This document shows positions 26,035 through 34,370 of a stretch of 64,000 bases of DNA, piece after piece (position 1 is the first letter of the stretch; every line of letters begins with the position of its first letter). The stretch is from Bhargavaea sp. CC-171006 (GTDB lineage: Bacteria; Bacillota; Bacilli; Bacillales_A; Planococcaceae), in the NCBI RefSeq assembly GCF_009761675.1, contig NZ_QUZH01000013.1, positions 1 through 64,000 of the forward strand. Direction: 5' to 3'. A program made the translations under genes and the position numbers. A model generated the notes under the pieces. That model searched no databases. It saw nothing but the letters and a program-made list of their open reading frames with translations, and had not been told where the DNA came from.

Positions 26035-27471
26035 TCAGGAAAGATTGAGTTTCTTTCCGGACATCGTCCGCTTTTCAGCCGGGACCGCTTCAGAACCGGT
26101 ATACCAGATGAACTTATTTCGATAGCCGTAAATCAGGCAGATGATAATGGCGATAAAGTTAAACCAGAGAAACGGTAGATAGCTTAGTGTTGAGACGCCC
26201 AGTGCGGCTGCCATGAAGACGCCTCCGTCAGACCATGGAACCATCGGAGTCGTCAAAGTTCCTCCAGCCTCCGTATTCCGTGAAAGGACCCGCCGGTCAA
26301 TCCGGAGCCGGTCGTAATTGTCTCCGGTGATCTTGCTTGCCGTGATTAGCGATACATACGCCGCACCGCCAAAGAAGTTGCCAAAAAATCCGGAGATGAC
26401 GGTCGCGAGTGTTGCATTCCCTGCATTCGTCGCCCATTTGGCAAGGTAATGGCCAATTGCGCGCAAGATGCCGATCCGTTCCATCAGCCCGCCCACACCG
26501 AGGGCGAAAATGATAAGGACGATGACATCCAGCATGAACACGATGCCTCCACGATTCAGCAAGTTGTCGATAAACGGCACGCCGGACTCGATCGCATTAC
26601 CCGTGTACATGATATTCACCGAATCGAGAACAGACTTGCCTTGGAAAAGAAACGCCCACAATGCTCCCATGACTGCTCCGAACAAGATCACTGGAATAGA
26701 CGGTTTCTTCAACGCCAGAAGTGCAATCACGAGAACCGCCGGAACAAGCATGTACCAGCCAATATTAAAATATTGTTCGAGAGAAGCCATCGTCTGCGTG
26801 GCGCTGCTCATGTCCCCTTCACCCCTGTAGAAGAACCCGACTCCCAGGAATAGAAGCGCCGTGATGACCCATGCCGGCGCACTGGCGGTCAGCATCGACT
26901 TGATATGCTCGATCAGGTCCACCTTGGACAAGGATGCAGTCATAACGGTCGTGTCGGATAGCGGTGAAAGCTTGTCGCCGACGTAGCAGCCGGAAATGAC
27001 GGCACCTGCGACAAGCGGAAGCGGAAAGCCGAAACTTGCCCCGATTCCCATCATCGCAATGCCGGCTGTTCCGGCCGATCCGAATGACGTACCGGTCGCA
27101 ATGGAAGTCACTGAACAGATGATGAATGCGGCCAGAAGGAATATGCTCGGGTTGATGACGGACAGTCCGTAATAGATGATTGACGGCACAATTCCGCCTG
27201 CAATCCACGTCCCAATCAGCGCGCCGACTGAGATCAGGATCAACACCGCTTCCAGCCCGTCATTGATTCCTTTCAGCAGACCATCCTGCATCTGCTTGTA
27301 GTTGTAGCCGATCTTCAAGCCGACGACCATGATCAATCCCCAGGTGGTCAGCAACGCAAGTTGAATGGATATCCCGAATTGGACGATGAAAAAATACATG
27401 ACGAGCGTAAACCCGATCAGGACAAACAGAATTTCCGGTAGTGTGGGAAGCCGTTTCGTATCCTCTCTCAT
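26035..27471 (-). CDS. NhaC-family Na+/H+ antiporter-like carrier, candidate hydroxyproline/proline transporter
   Basis: A 478-residue polytopic membrane protein with roughly 11-12 helices. NhaC-like stretches include MTASLSKVDLIEHIKSM, SVTSIATGTSFGSAGTAGIAMMGIG, GAVISGCYVGDKLSPLSDTT and LSRNTEAGGTLTTPMVPWSDGG. The family includes Na+/H+ and substrate antiporters such as MleN. Its place between the deaminase and racemase-like genes suggests it moves hydroxyproline, a metabolite or counter-ions. ATG at 27471 is chosen because AAGGAGGGGTTCT precedes it. Confidence 0.85.
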   Translation of the reverse strand: MREDTKRLPTLPEILFVLIGFTLVMYFFIVQFGISIQLALLTTWGLIMVVGLKIGYNYKQMQDGLLKGINDGLEAVLILISVGALIGTWIAGGIVPSIIYYGLSVINPSIFLLAAFIICSVTSIATGTSFGSAGTAGIAMMGIGASFGFPLPLVAGAVISGCYVGDKLSPLSDTTVMTASLSKVDLIEHIKSMLTASAPAWVITALLFLGVGFFYRGEGDMSSATQTMASLEQYFNIGWYMLVPAVLVIALLALKKPSIPVILFGAVMGALWAFLFQGKSVLDSVNIMYTGNAIESGVPFIDNLLNRGGIVFMLDVIVLIIFALGVGGLMERIGILRAIGHYLAKWATNAGNATLATVISGFFGNFFGGAAYVSLITASKITGDNYDRLRIDRRVLSRNTEAGGTLTTPMVPWSDGGVFMAAALGVSTLSYLPFLWFNFIAIIICLIYGYRNKFIWYTGSEAVPAEKRTMSGKKLNLS

Positions 27472-27504
27472 AGAACCCCTCCTTGTAGTGGGCGTAAGGG
27501 ACAA

Positions 27505-28416
27505 TCAGACAATCAGGAAGCCTTGGTCAAGCGGGTCTTCACGGTCAAGGACAAACTGGTGGGCGCCCGTGACAAATGGCTCTGCCTGAACCTTGGCCTG
27601 CCCCCCTTCCCCATCCGTGGCTTCCGCTTTGAGCGTACTGCCGAAAATGCTCGTGTTGGAAACAGAAGCTGCATTCCCATTCCGTTTCTCTTTAAGGGCC
27701 AACAATGCGAAGGTCGTGTCGATCCCGGGCGAACGCAGAATATATCCGTCTTTTTCAAACGTCACGCTTCTGAACCCTCCTCCCGGAAGCTCTTCGGCCA
27801 GCACGATGCCAGTGACGCCATGCTCTTCACCGGCATATTCCGCCGCCTTTCCAGCCCCCCACTCACTGATCACAGATAAATTGGCAAGGTCAATTTCCGG
27901 AATGGCCGGCGGCAACGGGTAGATGAGGTATTTCCGCTTTCCATCAAGCACCACTGTGGATGACTGAGAAGTTTGGCTCATAGACGCGGACTTGTTCTGC
28001 ACATGGACTTGCGTGACTTCATCACCCTCGAAATCGGCACTGATTTCAATTACGCCTTCTGTGGTTTCCGCCGTATACCGGCCATTTCTCCGGCGCTCCA
28101 GCCCTCCGGTTTCAAGCAGGGCACCAACAGCAGCCAGGACACCTTCATACTTGAATGCGCTTACTTGCTGATGGGAGAAAAAGAGCAGACCGATATCCGC
28201 GCATTCAGAGCCTGTCGGGATGACGCCGTGCATCCCCCGGTGGCCTCTGGGCTCATTTAAAAGTAGTTTCTTCTCATTCGAGAAGCTCTTTGCCAGTTGT
28301 TCGGATTGGGCTTTCAGGCCCGCTCCACTAAGGCGGATCGGCGATTGGCTGACGATGCGGTATGCCTCTCCAGCCACATGGGCATCCAACGAACTGAACA
28401 TTTTTCCGAATTCCAT
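27505..28416 (-). CDS. Proline-racemase-fold protein lacking both catalytic cysteines
   Basis: A 303-residue member of the proline racemase superfamily by overall layout: N-terminal FSSLDAHVAGEAYRIV, then LLLNEPRGHRGMHGVI, and C-terminal VTGAHQFVLDREDPLDQGFLIV. The two catalytic cysteines are missing. Where the neighbour has MCGHD this protein reads FKYEG, and where the neighbour has RSPCGTGTS it reads RSPGIDTTF. It is about 47 residues shorter than its partner. It abuts the active-type paralogue (TAA then ATG) and has its own site GGAGCGTGTTTAA. It is therefore unlikely to be a racemase or epimerase. A regulatory, binding or heteromeric role, or a different lyase activity, is possible. Confidence 0.8.
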   Translation of the reverse strand: MEFGKMFSSLDAHVAGEAYRIVSQSPIRLSGAGLKAQSEQLAKSFSNEKKLLLNEPRGHRGMHGVIPTGSECADIGLLFFSHQQVSAFKYEGVLAAVGALLETGGLERRRNGRYTAETTEGVIEISADFEGDEVTQVHVQNKSASMSQTSQSSTVVLDGKRKYLIYPLPPAIPEIDLANLSVISEWGAGKAAEYAGEEHGVTGIVLAEELPGGGFRSVTFEKDGYILRSPGIDTTFALLALKEKRNGNAASVSNTSIFGSTLKAEATDGEGGQAKVQAEPFVTGAHQFVLDREDPLDQGFLIV

Positions 28417-29469
28417 TTAAACACGCTCCTTTGCCGTCTCGCATGCCGGCTCATGATCCATCGGAGGGATCAGCAAATAGCCTTCTCGGAGAGGGTCGCG
28501 TTCGTTATAGAAGAACTTGTGCATCCCCATCACCCAGGCGGAGCCCGTCACTTCCGTTACGACGGCATCCAATGTCCCGGCGGTTGCCGTATCGATCACC
28601 CTTGCCTTGAACAGCGTTCCGACAATACTTTCGTGTACAAAGCGTTCCTTCTTCCGAATCTGGCCGTGTGAGTAAAGGGTTGCAAGTTTGGCGGAAGTTC
28701 CGGTTCCGCAGGGAGAACGGTCAATCCCGCCGGGCGGGACAACAACGGTATTTTTCACGTCAGCATCAGGATGGACAGGCTTCGTAAAAAATTCGATGTG
28801 TGTGAGCCCGCGGATAAACGGAAACTCAGGATGAACAATTTCTTCGCGTTCATTGATCGTATTCCGGATCAGGATCGCTTTGCTGATGATTTCCGCGGCA
28901 TGTTCCTCGGTCAGTTCAATTCCGAGCGTGTCTGCGTCGATGATGGCGTAAAAGTTCCCGCCATAGGCGATATCCGCCTGAACGTTTCCGATGCCTTCCA
29001 CATCAATCGAGATAGACCGCAGCAGGAACGCTGGGACATTCTCGAACGTCACTTCCTTCGCTTTCCCGTCCTCCACAAGGACCTGTACATCGATCAACCC
29101 GGCTGGGGTATCGATTTTGAGATTGGTGAACGGCTCCTGCACTTCGACCAGGCCCGCCTCGATCAGCGCCGTGCAAAAACCGATCGTGTCATGGCCGCAC
29201 ATCGGCAAATAGCCCCCGGTTTCGATATAGATCACGCCGACATCCGCCACCGGATCGCACGGGTCAGTAAGGAGTGCACCTGACATGACGCTGTGGCCGC
29301 GGGGCTCGTTCATCAGGTGTTTGCGGATCCAGTCATAATGCTCCTGCATATAGAGCATTTTCTCTCCCATCGTCTCCCCTTCCAATGGCGGAAGACCACT
29401 GATCAGCGTCCTTGTAGGGTTTCCCCCTGTATGTGTATCGATTGTCGTAAACAGCCGCTCGTACTTCAC
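28417..29469 (-). CDS. 4-Hydroxyproline 2-epimerase / proline racemase family
   Basis: A 350-residue cofactor-independent epimerase. Both catalytic cysteines are present, in GGYLPMCGHDTIGF and DRSPCGTGTSAKLA, as in proline racemase and hydroxyproline 2-epimerase (3-hydroxyproline dehydratases have Thr at the second site). FIRGLTHIEFFTKP and VTGSAWVMGMHKFFYNERDPLREGYLL complete the family pattern. GTG start overlaps the upstream oxidase gene by four bases and has GGAGGTGGGAATCAA before it. In this operon it should convert trans-4-hydroxy-L-proline to cis-4-hydroxy-D-proline. Confidence 0.9.
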   Translation of the reverse strand: MKYERLFTTIDTHTGGNPTRTLISGLPPLEGETMGEKMLYMQEHYDWIRKHLMNEPRGHSVMSGALLTDPCDPVADVGVIYIETGGYLPMCGHDTIGFCTALIEAGLVEVQEPFTNLKIDTPAGLIDVQVLVEDGKAKEVTFENVPAFLLRSISIDVEGIGNVQADIAYGGNFYAIIDADTLGIELTEEHAAEIISKAILIRNTINEREEIVHPEFPFIRGLTHIEFFTKPVHPDADVKNTVVVPPGGIDRSPCGTGTSAKLATLYSHGQIRKKERFVHESIVGTLFKARVIDTATAGTLDAVVTEVTGSAWVMGMHKFFYNERDPLREGYLLIPPMDHEPACETAKERV

Positions 29470-30659
29470 TTGATTCCCACCTCCACTTTCTTTTCATTGA
29501 ACCGGCTGATCCGCAGCGGCTCGGTCGGAATGCATGTCTCCTTGCCGCTCAGCATTTCTTCCATCACTTTACCGGTGACGGCGGCGAGGCTGATTCCGTC
29601 CCCCTCATGTCCTGCCGCGACATAGAAACCCGGTACCTCCTTTACTTCCGAAACGATTGGCAGATGATCTTCCGTCCACGGCCTGAGCCCCGCGTATGTG
29701 CGGATCACGGTCATATCCGCCATCTTCGGATAAAATCGGACTGCCCGCTTTGCAATATAGCGGGTCACTTCGTGGTTCACCCGTGTATCGTAGCCGGCAA
29801 ACTGCCGGCTGCTGCCGATCAGGAAATTCTGGCTTTCCGTCGGTTCAAACACGAGTGCAACCCCGTACTTTTCCGTCATCTCATCGACCACACGCTCTCC
29901 TCCGAATTTGGAGATCAGATAACCGAACTCCATCACTTTACGGAGACCGACCGGCTGCTGGCGTGATGCAACAATCAGTTGGCCTTTCCTTGGATAAATC
30001 GGCACATCCACATCGAGCATCTTGCCGATATACGGCGCCCATACACCTGCTGCGTTCACCACCTTGTTCGCTGTAAGTGTTGCCCCGTCCGTTTCAATCA
30101 TGAAATGGCCATCCGGACCCTTCGAGAGATTCTTCACCTCCGTATTCGTGTGGATTTTTGCCCCCTGCTTTTCTGCAGAATGGAACATCGAAAACGTCAG
30201 CATATACGGATTAACGGTCGAGTCCGTCTTGCACTCCAGCCCGCCGTATAGGTCATCAGCAAAAAACTTCGATTCATTTCTCAGATCTTCACGGTCCAAC
30301 ATCCGGAAGTCGAGACCGGCGTCGCATTGCTGCCGGACCCATTTTTCCGCAGCTTCCATCTCGGCATCGTTTTCACAAACGAGGATGCTTCCAGGATTGC
30401 GGTATTCGAATTTTACTTCTAATTCCTGATCAAGCTCATGGACCAGTTTCTGGCTGACCAGTGACATCTGGCTGTCGAAGCCCGGATCTTTGTCTATGGC
30501 CAAGATATTGCCATCGCAGCGTGAGGAAGTCCCGCTGGCGAGTGTGCTTTTTTCAAGGACAGTGATGTCGAGTCCGGCCTTTGACCCGTAGTAGGCTATG
30601 GCCGCTCCTATGATGCCGCCGCCGATGACGACGATATCACGATGCTCTCGGGATAACAT
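29466..30659 (-). CDS. FAD-dependent D-amino-acid oxidoreductase, probable cis-4-hydroxy-D-proline oxidase/dehydrogenase subunit
   Basis: A 397-residue DAO-family flavoprotein. The dinucleotide motif IVVIGGGIIGAAIAYYGSKAG is near residue 9; LEKSTLASGTSSRCDGNILA, VVNAAGVWAPYIGKM, IRTYAGLRPWTEDHLPIV and VAAGHEGDGISLAA follow in family order. It is the first gene of the hydroxyproline operon, 40 bases after a sigma-54 promoter, with AAAGGGGG before ATG. Partner [2Fe-2S] and pyridine-nucleotide-type subunits are encoded in a separate rightward operon at 32.5-34.3 kb, suggesting a multi-subunit dehydrogenase. Confidence 0.88.
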   Translation of the reverse strand: MLSREHRDIVVIGGGIIGAAIAYYGSKAGLDITVLEKSTLASGTSSRCDGNILAIDKDPGFDSQMSLVSQKLVHELDQELEVKFEYRNPGSILVCENDAEMEAAEKWVRQQCDAGLDFRMLDREDLRNESKFFADDLYGGLECKTDSTVNPYMLTFSMFHSAEKQGAKIHTNTEVKNLSKGPDGHFMIETDGATLTANKVVNAAGVWAPYIGKMLDVDVPIYPRKGQLIVASRQQPVGLRKVMEFGYLISKFGGERVVDEMTEKYGVALVFEPTESQNFLIGSSRQFAGYDTRVNHEVTRYIAKRAVRFYPKMADMTVIRTYAGLRPWTEDHLPIVSEVKEVPGFYVAAGHEGDGISLAAVTGKVMEEMLSGKETCIPTEPLRISRFNEKKVEVGIK

Positions 30660-30699
30660 TAAGAATCCCCCTTTCTAAATTCAGTCTCATGAATGTTGT

Positions 30700-30715
30700 T
30701 GCAAGAGGCATGCCA
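30700..30715 (-). promoter_or_regulatory. Sigma-54 (-24/-12) promoter of the hydroxyproline operon
   Basis: Minus strand: TGGCATGCCTCTTGCA, with GG/GC spacing of 12 and near-consensus boxes, 40 bases before the oxidase start codon. Confidence 0.88.
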
Positions 30716-30757
30716 ACTTTCCAAAAGGCGGATCAATCACTTATTTTCTTTTCTGTA

Positions 30758-30785
30758 TTGAATTTTTGTATTATTCATGTAAAAT
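30758..30785 (+). promoter_or_regulatory. Sigma-A promoter of the activator gene (probable)
   Basis: TTGAAT (30758-30763) and TAAAAT (30780-30785) are 16 bases apart. The -10 overlaps the palindrome at 30778-30795, which would allow autorepression by the bound regulator. Confidence 0.55.
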
Positions 30786-30795
30786 CCTTTTTACA
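30778..30795. promoter_or_regulatory. Palindrome TGTAAAA-N4-TTTTACA, candidate activator binding site
   Basis: Perfect 7-base arms around TCCT lie 63 bases upstream of the -24 element of the hydroxyproline operon and across the -10 of the activator gene. It resembles the 20-bp palindrome at 20573-20592 (ATGT-N-AAA...TTT-N-ACA layout). Confidence 0.6.
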
Positions 30796-30826
30796 CTGAC
30801 AAATTATTTGGACAGGAGAGAAACGA

Positions 30827-32422
30827 ATGCCGCGAGAACTGCAGCTTAAAGATGTCATCATGCCCGGTTTGCCTGCCGTCGGAGCCGAAGGGCTACCCGC
30901 CTTCCCTGTAGACACCGTATTGGACAATATCCTCCCTCTGCTAAAGAGATCTGGAACGGTCATTGCTCTAAATGAAAGCGGCTCTCCTATCGGACATATC
31001 GACTTAAAGACGGCTCTGGACGAAATCGTGTTGGCCTATAAAAAGGAAAAGGCTTACCTTGATACCATCCTTCAGACCATAAACGATTCCTGCACAGTGA
31101 TTGATTCTGAGAAAAGAGTCGTCCATTGGACTGAAGGGGCCGAACGAATTTTCTCTGTCAAGGAAGAGGAGATTCTCGGGAATCCGATCACGGATTTTTT
31201 CGAAGCGGAACATCTTGAAATCCTAAACACGCTGAAGACCGGTTCTTCCGTCAGAAACCAGCAGCACCATGCCAGGGAAGACCTCGTTGTCCTCATCAAC
31301 TCCAATCCGGTCATGCTGGAAGACCGTGTGATTGGCGCGGTCGTTTCCGAAACGGACATCACCAGCCAAATCCGGCTGAACAACGAACTGCACAACACCT
31401 CGGAAAAACTGTTCCGGCTCGAGGAGCAATTGCGGAAAGCCTCCCCGACGGACAACCCGTTTTCCTATATAAAAGGCAACAGCCGGGCACTCAAGCGCAC
31501 ATTGGAACTGACCCGAAAAGCGGCCAGAACAGACGCGAACATCCTGATCAACGGGGAGAGCGGCGTCGGCAAAGAACTGTTTGCAAAAGCCGTCCATCAC
31601 TTGCGTGAGACAGACACCGCCCCCTTTATCGCGCTTAACTGCGGGGCCATCTCGGAAAGCCTGTTTGAGAGCGAAATCTTCGGATATGAAAAAGGCGCAT
31701 TCTCTGGCGCTGACGCAAAAGGCAAAAAAGGCAAAGTGGAGCTAGCTAGAGGCGGCACCCTATTCCTCGACGAAGTCGGTGAGATGCCTCTTGAGATGCA
31801 GGTGAAATTCCTGCGTGTGCTTCAGGAAAAGCGGTTTTTCCGAGTTGGCGGCACAAAAGAACTTGATGTCGACTTCCGGATCATCGCTGCGACGAACCGC
31901 GATCTCAAAGAACTTGTGGATGAAGGAAAGTTCCGTGAAGACCTTTATTACCGACTGAATGTTGTCAACATCAAGGTTCCTCCTCTCCGCGAAAGAATCG
32001 AAGACATCATCGAACTGACCCATTACTTCCTTTATGAAATTTCAATGAAGTATAACCGGCCGATCCACGGCATCTCCCAGGAAGTGATGCAGTCGCTCAT
32101 GAACCACAGCTGGCCAGGAAATGTCAGGGAGCTGCATAATGTCATCGAGCGGCTCGTCATCTTTTCCGACCACGGAGAAATCAAGATAGATGATCTTCCT
32201 CCTGAAATCGATCAGATTCATACTTCCGCCCAATCCCCTCCTGACTTGCTACAGGAAAAGGGAAGCGGAACACTGAATGAACAACTTGGCGAATATGAAA
32301 AAAACATTATCCTCAAAGAATTAAAAGCGGCCGGCGGCAATAAACAACAATGCGCCGCCAACCTTGGAATCACAAGGGCGACGCTCTACAACCGGATGAA
32401 TAAGCTCGGCATCGAACTCTGA
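30827..32422 (+). CDS. Sigma-54-dependent transcriptional activator (CBS-like/PAS/AAA+/Fis)
   Basis: A 531-residue enhancer-binding protein. Residues about 1-65 look like half a CBS pair (VIMPGLPAVGAEGLPAFP...GSPIGHIDL). About 75-190 is a PAS domain (TINDSCTVIDSEKRVVHWTEGAERIF). The AAA+ domain has Walker A (GESGVGKE, near residue 243), a sigma-54 contact loop reading GAFSGA rather than GAFTGA, Walker B (GGTLFLDEVGEM) and the Arg finger region FREDLYYRL. The C-terminus is a Fis-type helix-turn-helix (NKQQCAANLGITRATLYNRM). There is no receiver domain, so a small-molecule or redox signal is likely. It diverges from the hydroxyproline operon it presumably activates. Confidence 0.92.
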   Translation: MPRELQLKDVIMPGLPAVGAEGLPAFPVDTVLDNILPLLKRSGTVIALNESGSPIGHIDLKTALDEIVLAYKKEKAYLDTILQTINDSCTVIDSEKRVVHWTEGAERIFSVKEEEILGNPITDFFEAEHLEILNTLKTGSSVRNQQHHAREDLVVLINSNPVMLEDRVIGAVVSETDITSQIRLNNELHNTSEKLFRLEEQLRKASPTDNPFSYIKGNSRALKRTLELTRKAARTDANILINGESGVGKELFAKAVHHLRETDTAPFIALNCGAISESLFESEIFGYEKGAFSGADAKGKKGKVELARGGTLFLDEVGEMPLEMQVKFLRVLQEKRFFRVGGTKELDVDFRIIAATNRDLKELVDEGKFREDLYYRLNVVNIKVPPLRERIEDIIELTHYFLYEISMKYNRPIHGISQEVMQSLMNHSWPGNVRELHNVIERLVIFSDHGEIKIDDLPPEIDQIHTSAQSPPDLLQEKGSGTLNEQLGEYEKNIILKELKAAGGNKQQCAANLGITRATLYNRMNKLGIEL

Positions 32423-32445
32423 TCCGTCCAGGGCCGAATTCACCT

Positions 32446-32461
32446 TGGCAAGGAACTTGCA
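32446..32461 (+). promoter_or_regulatory. Sigma-54 (-24/-12) promoter of the iron-sulfur/flavoprotein operon
   Basis: TGGCAAGGAACTTGCA, with GG and GC 12 bases apart, lies 43 bases before the first start codon and just after the activator gene. Confidence 0.87.
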
Positions 32462-32503
32462 TGTAGTTGGTTAGCAGCAAAACTACAGCAAGAGGTGATT
32501 CGG

Positions 32504-32776
32504 ATGACTGATCGAGACATGATTGTATGCAGATGCGAAGAAGTGACATATGGGGAACTGGTGGACACTGCCGGACAGTTTGCCTGTAACTCCCGTGAGC
32601 TAAAGCTCCGTACAAGAGCCGGCATGGGATATTGCGGAGGCAGGACCTGCCGCTCTTTAGTGGACGCCATCGCGCTGGCAGCCACCGAACGTGACGTGAC
32701 GCAGATTACGCTGAAATACCAGCCGCCTGTCCGGCCGGTTCATTTCGGAGATTTGGGGGCGATTCCAAATGACTGA
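32504..32776 (+). CDS. BFD-like [2Fe-2S]-binding protein, hydroxyproline dehydrogenase-associated
   Basis: A 90-residue small iron-sulfur protein. Four cysteines follow the BFD pattern: CRC near residue 6-8 and CGGRTC mid-protein (C-x-C ... C-x4-C). In D-hydroxyproline and related dehydrogenases such domains occur as a separate or fused subunit passing electrons. ATG at 32504 follows AGAGGTGATTCGG. It is the first gene of a three-gene overlapping operon (ATGACTGA overlap with the next gene). Confidence 0.85.
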   Translation: MTDRDMIVCRCEEVTYGELVDTAGQFACNSRELKLRTRAGMGYCGGRTCRSLVDAIALAATERDVTQITLKYQPPVRPVHFGDLGAIPND

Positions 32777-33107
32777 GCGAATCCTTGATCATCCTGTACT
32801 CGGCGTACTGGAACCGGATCAAACGGTCACATTTACTTTCAACGGCATGAAGTACGAAGGCCGTTGCGGCGAACCGATTGCGGCTGCCCTCCTCGCTGCG
32901 GGTATCCGGACTCTCAGGCATCATGAAGAGAGCGGAACACCCAGGGGAATTTACTGCAACATTGGTCACTGTTTTGAATGCCGTGTGGAAGTTGACGGCC
33001 ATCAGGGAGTCCGTGCCTGCCTCACCCCTGTCCGGGAAGGCATGGTGATTAACGGGGGTGGCGCACTGCCCTCTCCGGTACGTGATTGGAGGAAGGATAA
33101 TGCGTGA
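32769..33107 (+). CDS. [2Fe-2S] ferredoxin-like subunit (HcnA/SoxA-type)
   Basis: A 112-residue ferredoxin-like subunit of the kind found in hydrogen-cyanide synthase, opine and D-hydroxyproline dehydrogenases. It has FNGMKYEGRCGEPIAAALLAAGIRTLRHH and the cluster motif YCNIGHCFECRVEVDGHQGVRACLT. The gene overlaps its upstream neighbour by eight bases and its downstream neighbour by eight, so the three products are probably made in equal amounts for one complex. Confidence 0.88.
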   Translation: MTERILDHPVLGVLEPDQTVTFTFNGMKYEGRCGEPIAAALLAAGIRTLRHHEESGTPRGIYCNIGHCFECRVEVDGHQGVRACLTPVREGMVINGGGALPSPVRDWRKDNA

Positions 33108-34323
33108 CCTGATTATTATCGGAAGTGGCCCTGCGGGGCTGACTGCCGCCATCACCGCAGCAGAGCACGGACTGGACATTCTCGTCATCGACGAATATCT
33201 GAAGCCCGGCGGCAGACTCCTTGGGCAACTTTACGAAGAACCGGGAGGCAACTGGTGGAATGGTATTGAGGAAAGCAGAAAGCTTGCCGGACGCGCCAGT
33301 TCACTCGGCCTGGATATCCGTCTTGGAATTTCGGTCCACAACATCGAACAGATTGACGGTTCCTGGCTGGTCCACGCGGATTGTGAAACTTTTGAAACCA
33401 AGTCTCTTCTCTTGGCAACCGGGGCGGCAGAAGCACCGGTTGCCATCCCAGGCTGGACCCTCCCCGGTGTCATGTCGGTCGGTGCCGCACAGGTGATGAC
33501 CAATGTGCATCGGGTAAAACCTGGCCAGAGAGGAGTCATTATCGGTGTGAACGTTCTTTCTTCAGCCATCGCCATGGAGCTGAAAATCGCGGATGTCGAA
33601 GTCGCCGCTATCGCATTACCAAAGACCAATCAGGTTAATGGTAAGGCCGCCAACCCATCAGAAGTGATGAACGCTCTTCTTCATGTGTCCCATATGGCAC
33701 CGTCTCCTCTTGTGAAAATGGGCAGTAAACTAATGACCAACGATTTCATGAAGAGGATGGGCATCACTCTCTATCCGAAAAATGGCGTCCGCATGTGGGA
33801 CATCCCGGTTATGTTACGCAAGGCGGTCATTCGGATCGAGGGAACCGATCAGGTGGAAGGTGTCACCCTTGCTACAGTGACCGCTGAAGGAAAGATTATA
33901 CCGGGAACGGAGGAAGTGATCGGCTGTGACTTTGTCTGCATAGCGGGGGGACTCTACCCGCTTGCTGAGCTTGCTGCACTGACAGGTTGTCCGTTTTATC
34001 ATATTGATGAACTTGGCGGCTTTGTCCCGCTTCATTCGGAAGACATGCGCACACCGCTAGACGGTCTCTACGTTGCCGGTAACATTACCGGCATCGAGGG
34101 TGCAAAAGTTGCCATGAGCCAGGGAAAAACGGCAGCCCTGGCGATCGCAAAAGATCATGGGCAAGACATTGCTGATACATCCCTTTCCGAAGCCGTCCGG
34201 CAGATTTCCTCAACACGGTCGGATGCGCATATTCAATTCCACTCGGAAGTCGAGGCTGGGCGGAGAAAGCTTCAGGAATACTGGGAGCAACATGCTGCGG
34301 GAATGCGGAATGTTATGGTTTAA
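33100..34323 (+). CDS. FAD/NAD(P)-dependent oxidoreductase subunit (HcnB/SoxA-like)
   Basis: A 407-residue flavoprotein with GSGPAGLTAAITAAEHG at the N-terminus, LLLATGAAEAPVAIPGWTLPGVMS mid-protein, and a C-terminal GLYVAGNITGIEGAKVAMSQGKTAA FAD-binding stretch. This is the pattern of the alpha subunit of heteromeric D-hydroxyproline/opine dehydrogenases. ATG at 33100 follows GGAGGAAGGATA and overlaps the previous stop codon; a longer frame is not supported. With the two iron-sulfur subunits it probably completes the oxidase encoded in the divergent operon. Confidence 0.88.
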   Translation: MRDLIIIGSGPAGLTAAITAAEHGLDILVIDEYLKPGGRLLGQLYEEPGGNWWNGIEESRKLAGRASSLGLDIRLGISVHNIEQIDGSWLVHADCETFETKSLLLATGAAEAPVAIPGWTLPGVMSVGAAQVMTNVHRVKPGQRGVIIGVNVLSSAIAMELKIADVEVAAIALPKTNQVNGKAANPSEVMNALLHVSHMAPSPLVKMGSKLMTNDFMKRMGITLYPKNGVRMWDIPVMLRKAVIRIEGTDQVEGVTLATVTAEGKIIPGTEEVIGCDFVCIAGGLYPLAELAALTGCPFYHIDELGGFVPLHSEDMRTPLDGLYVAGNITGIEGAKVAMSQGKTAALAIAKDHGQDIADTSLSEAVRQISSTRSDAHIQFHSEVEAGRRKLQEYWEQHAAGMRNVMV

Positions 34324-34329
34324 CGACAA

Positions 34330-34368
34330 GAGACCGGGTAGGCCCAAGGCCCCCCGGTCCCTTTTTTG
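34330..34368 (+). terminator. Rho-independent terminator
   Basis: GACCGGG (34332-34338) pairs with CCCGGTC (34353-34359), followed by CCTTTTTT. It ends the three-gene dehydrogenase operon. Confidence 0.8.
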
Positions 34369-34370
34369 GT

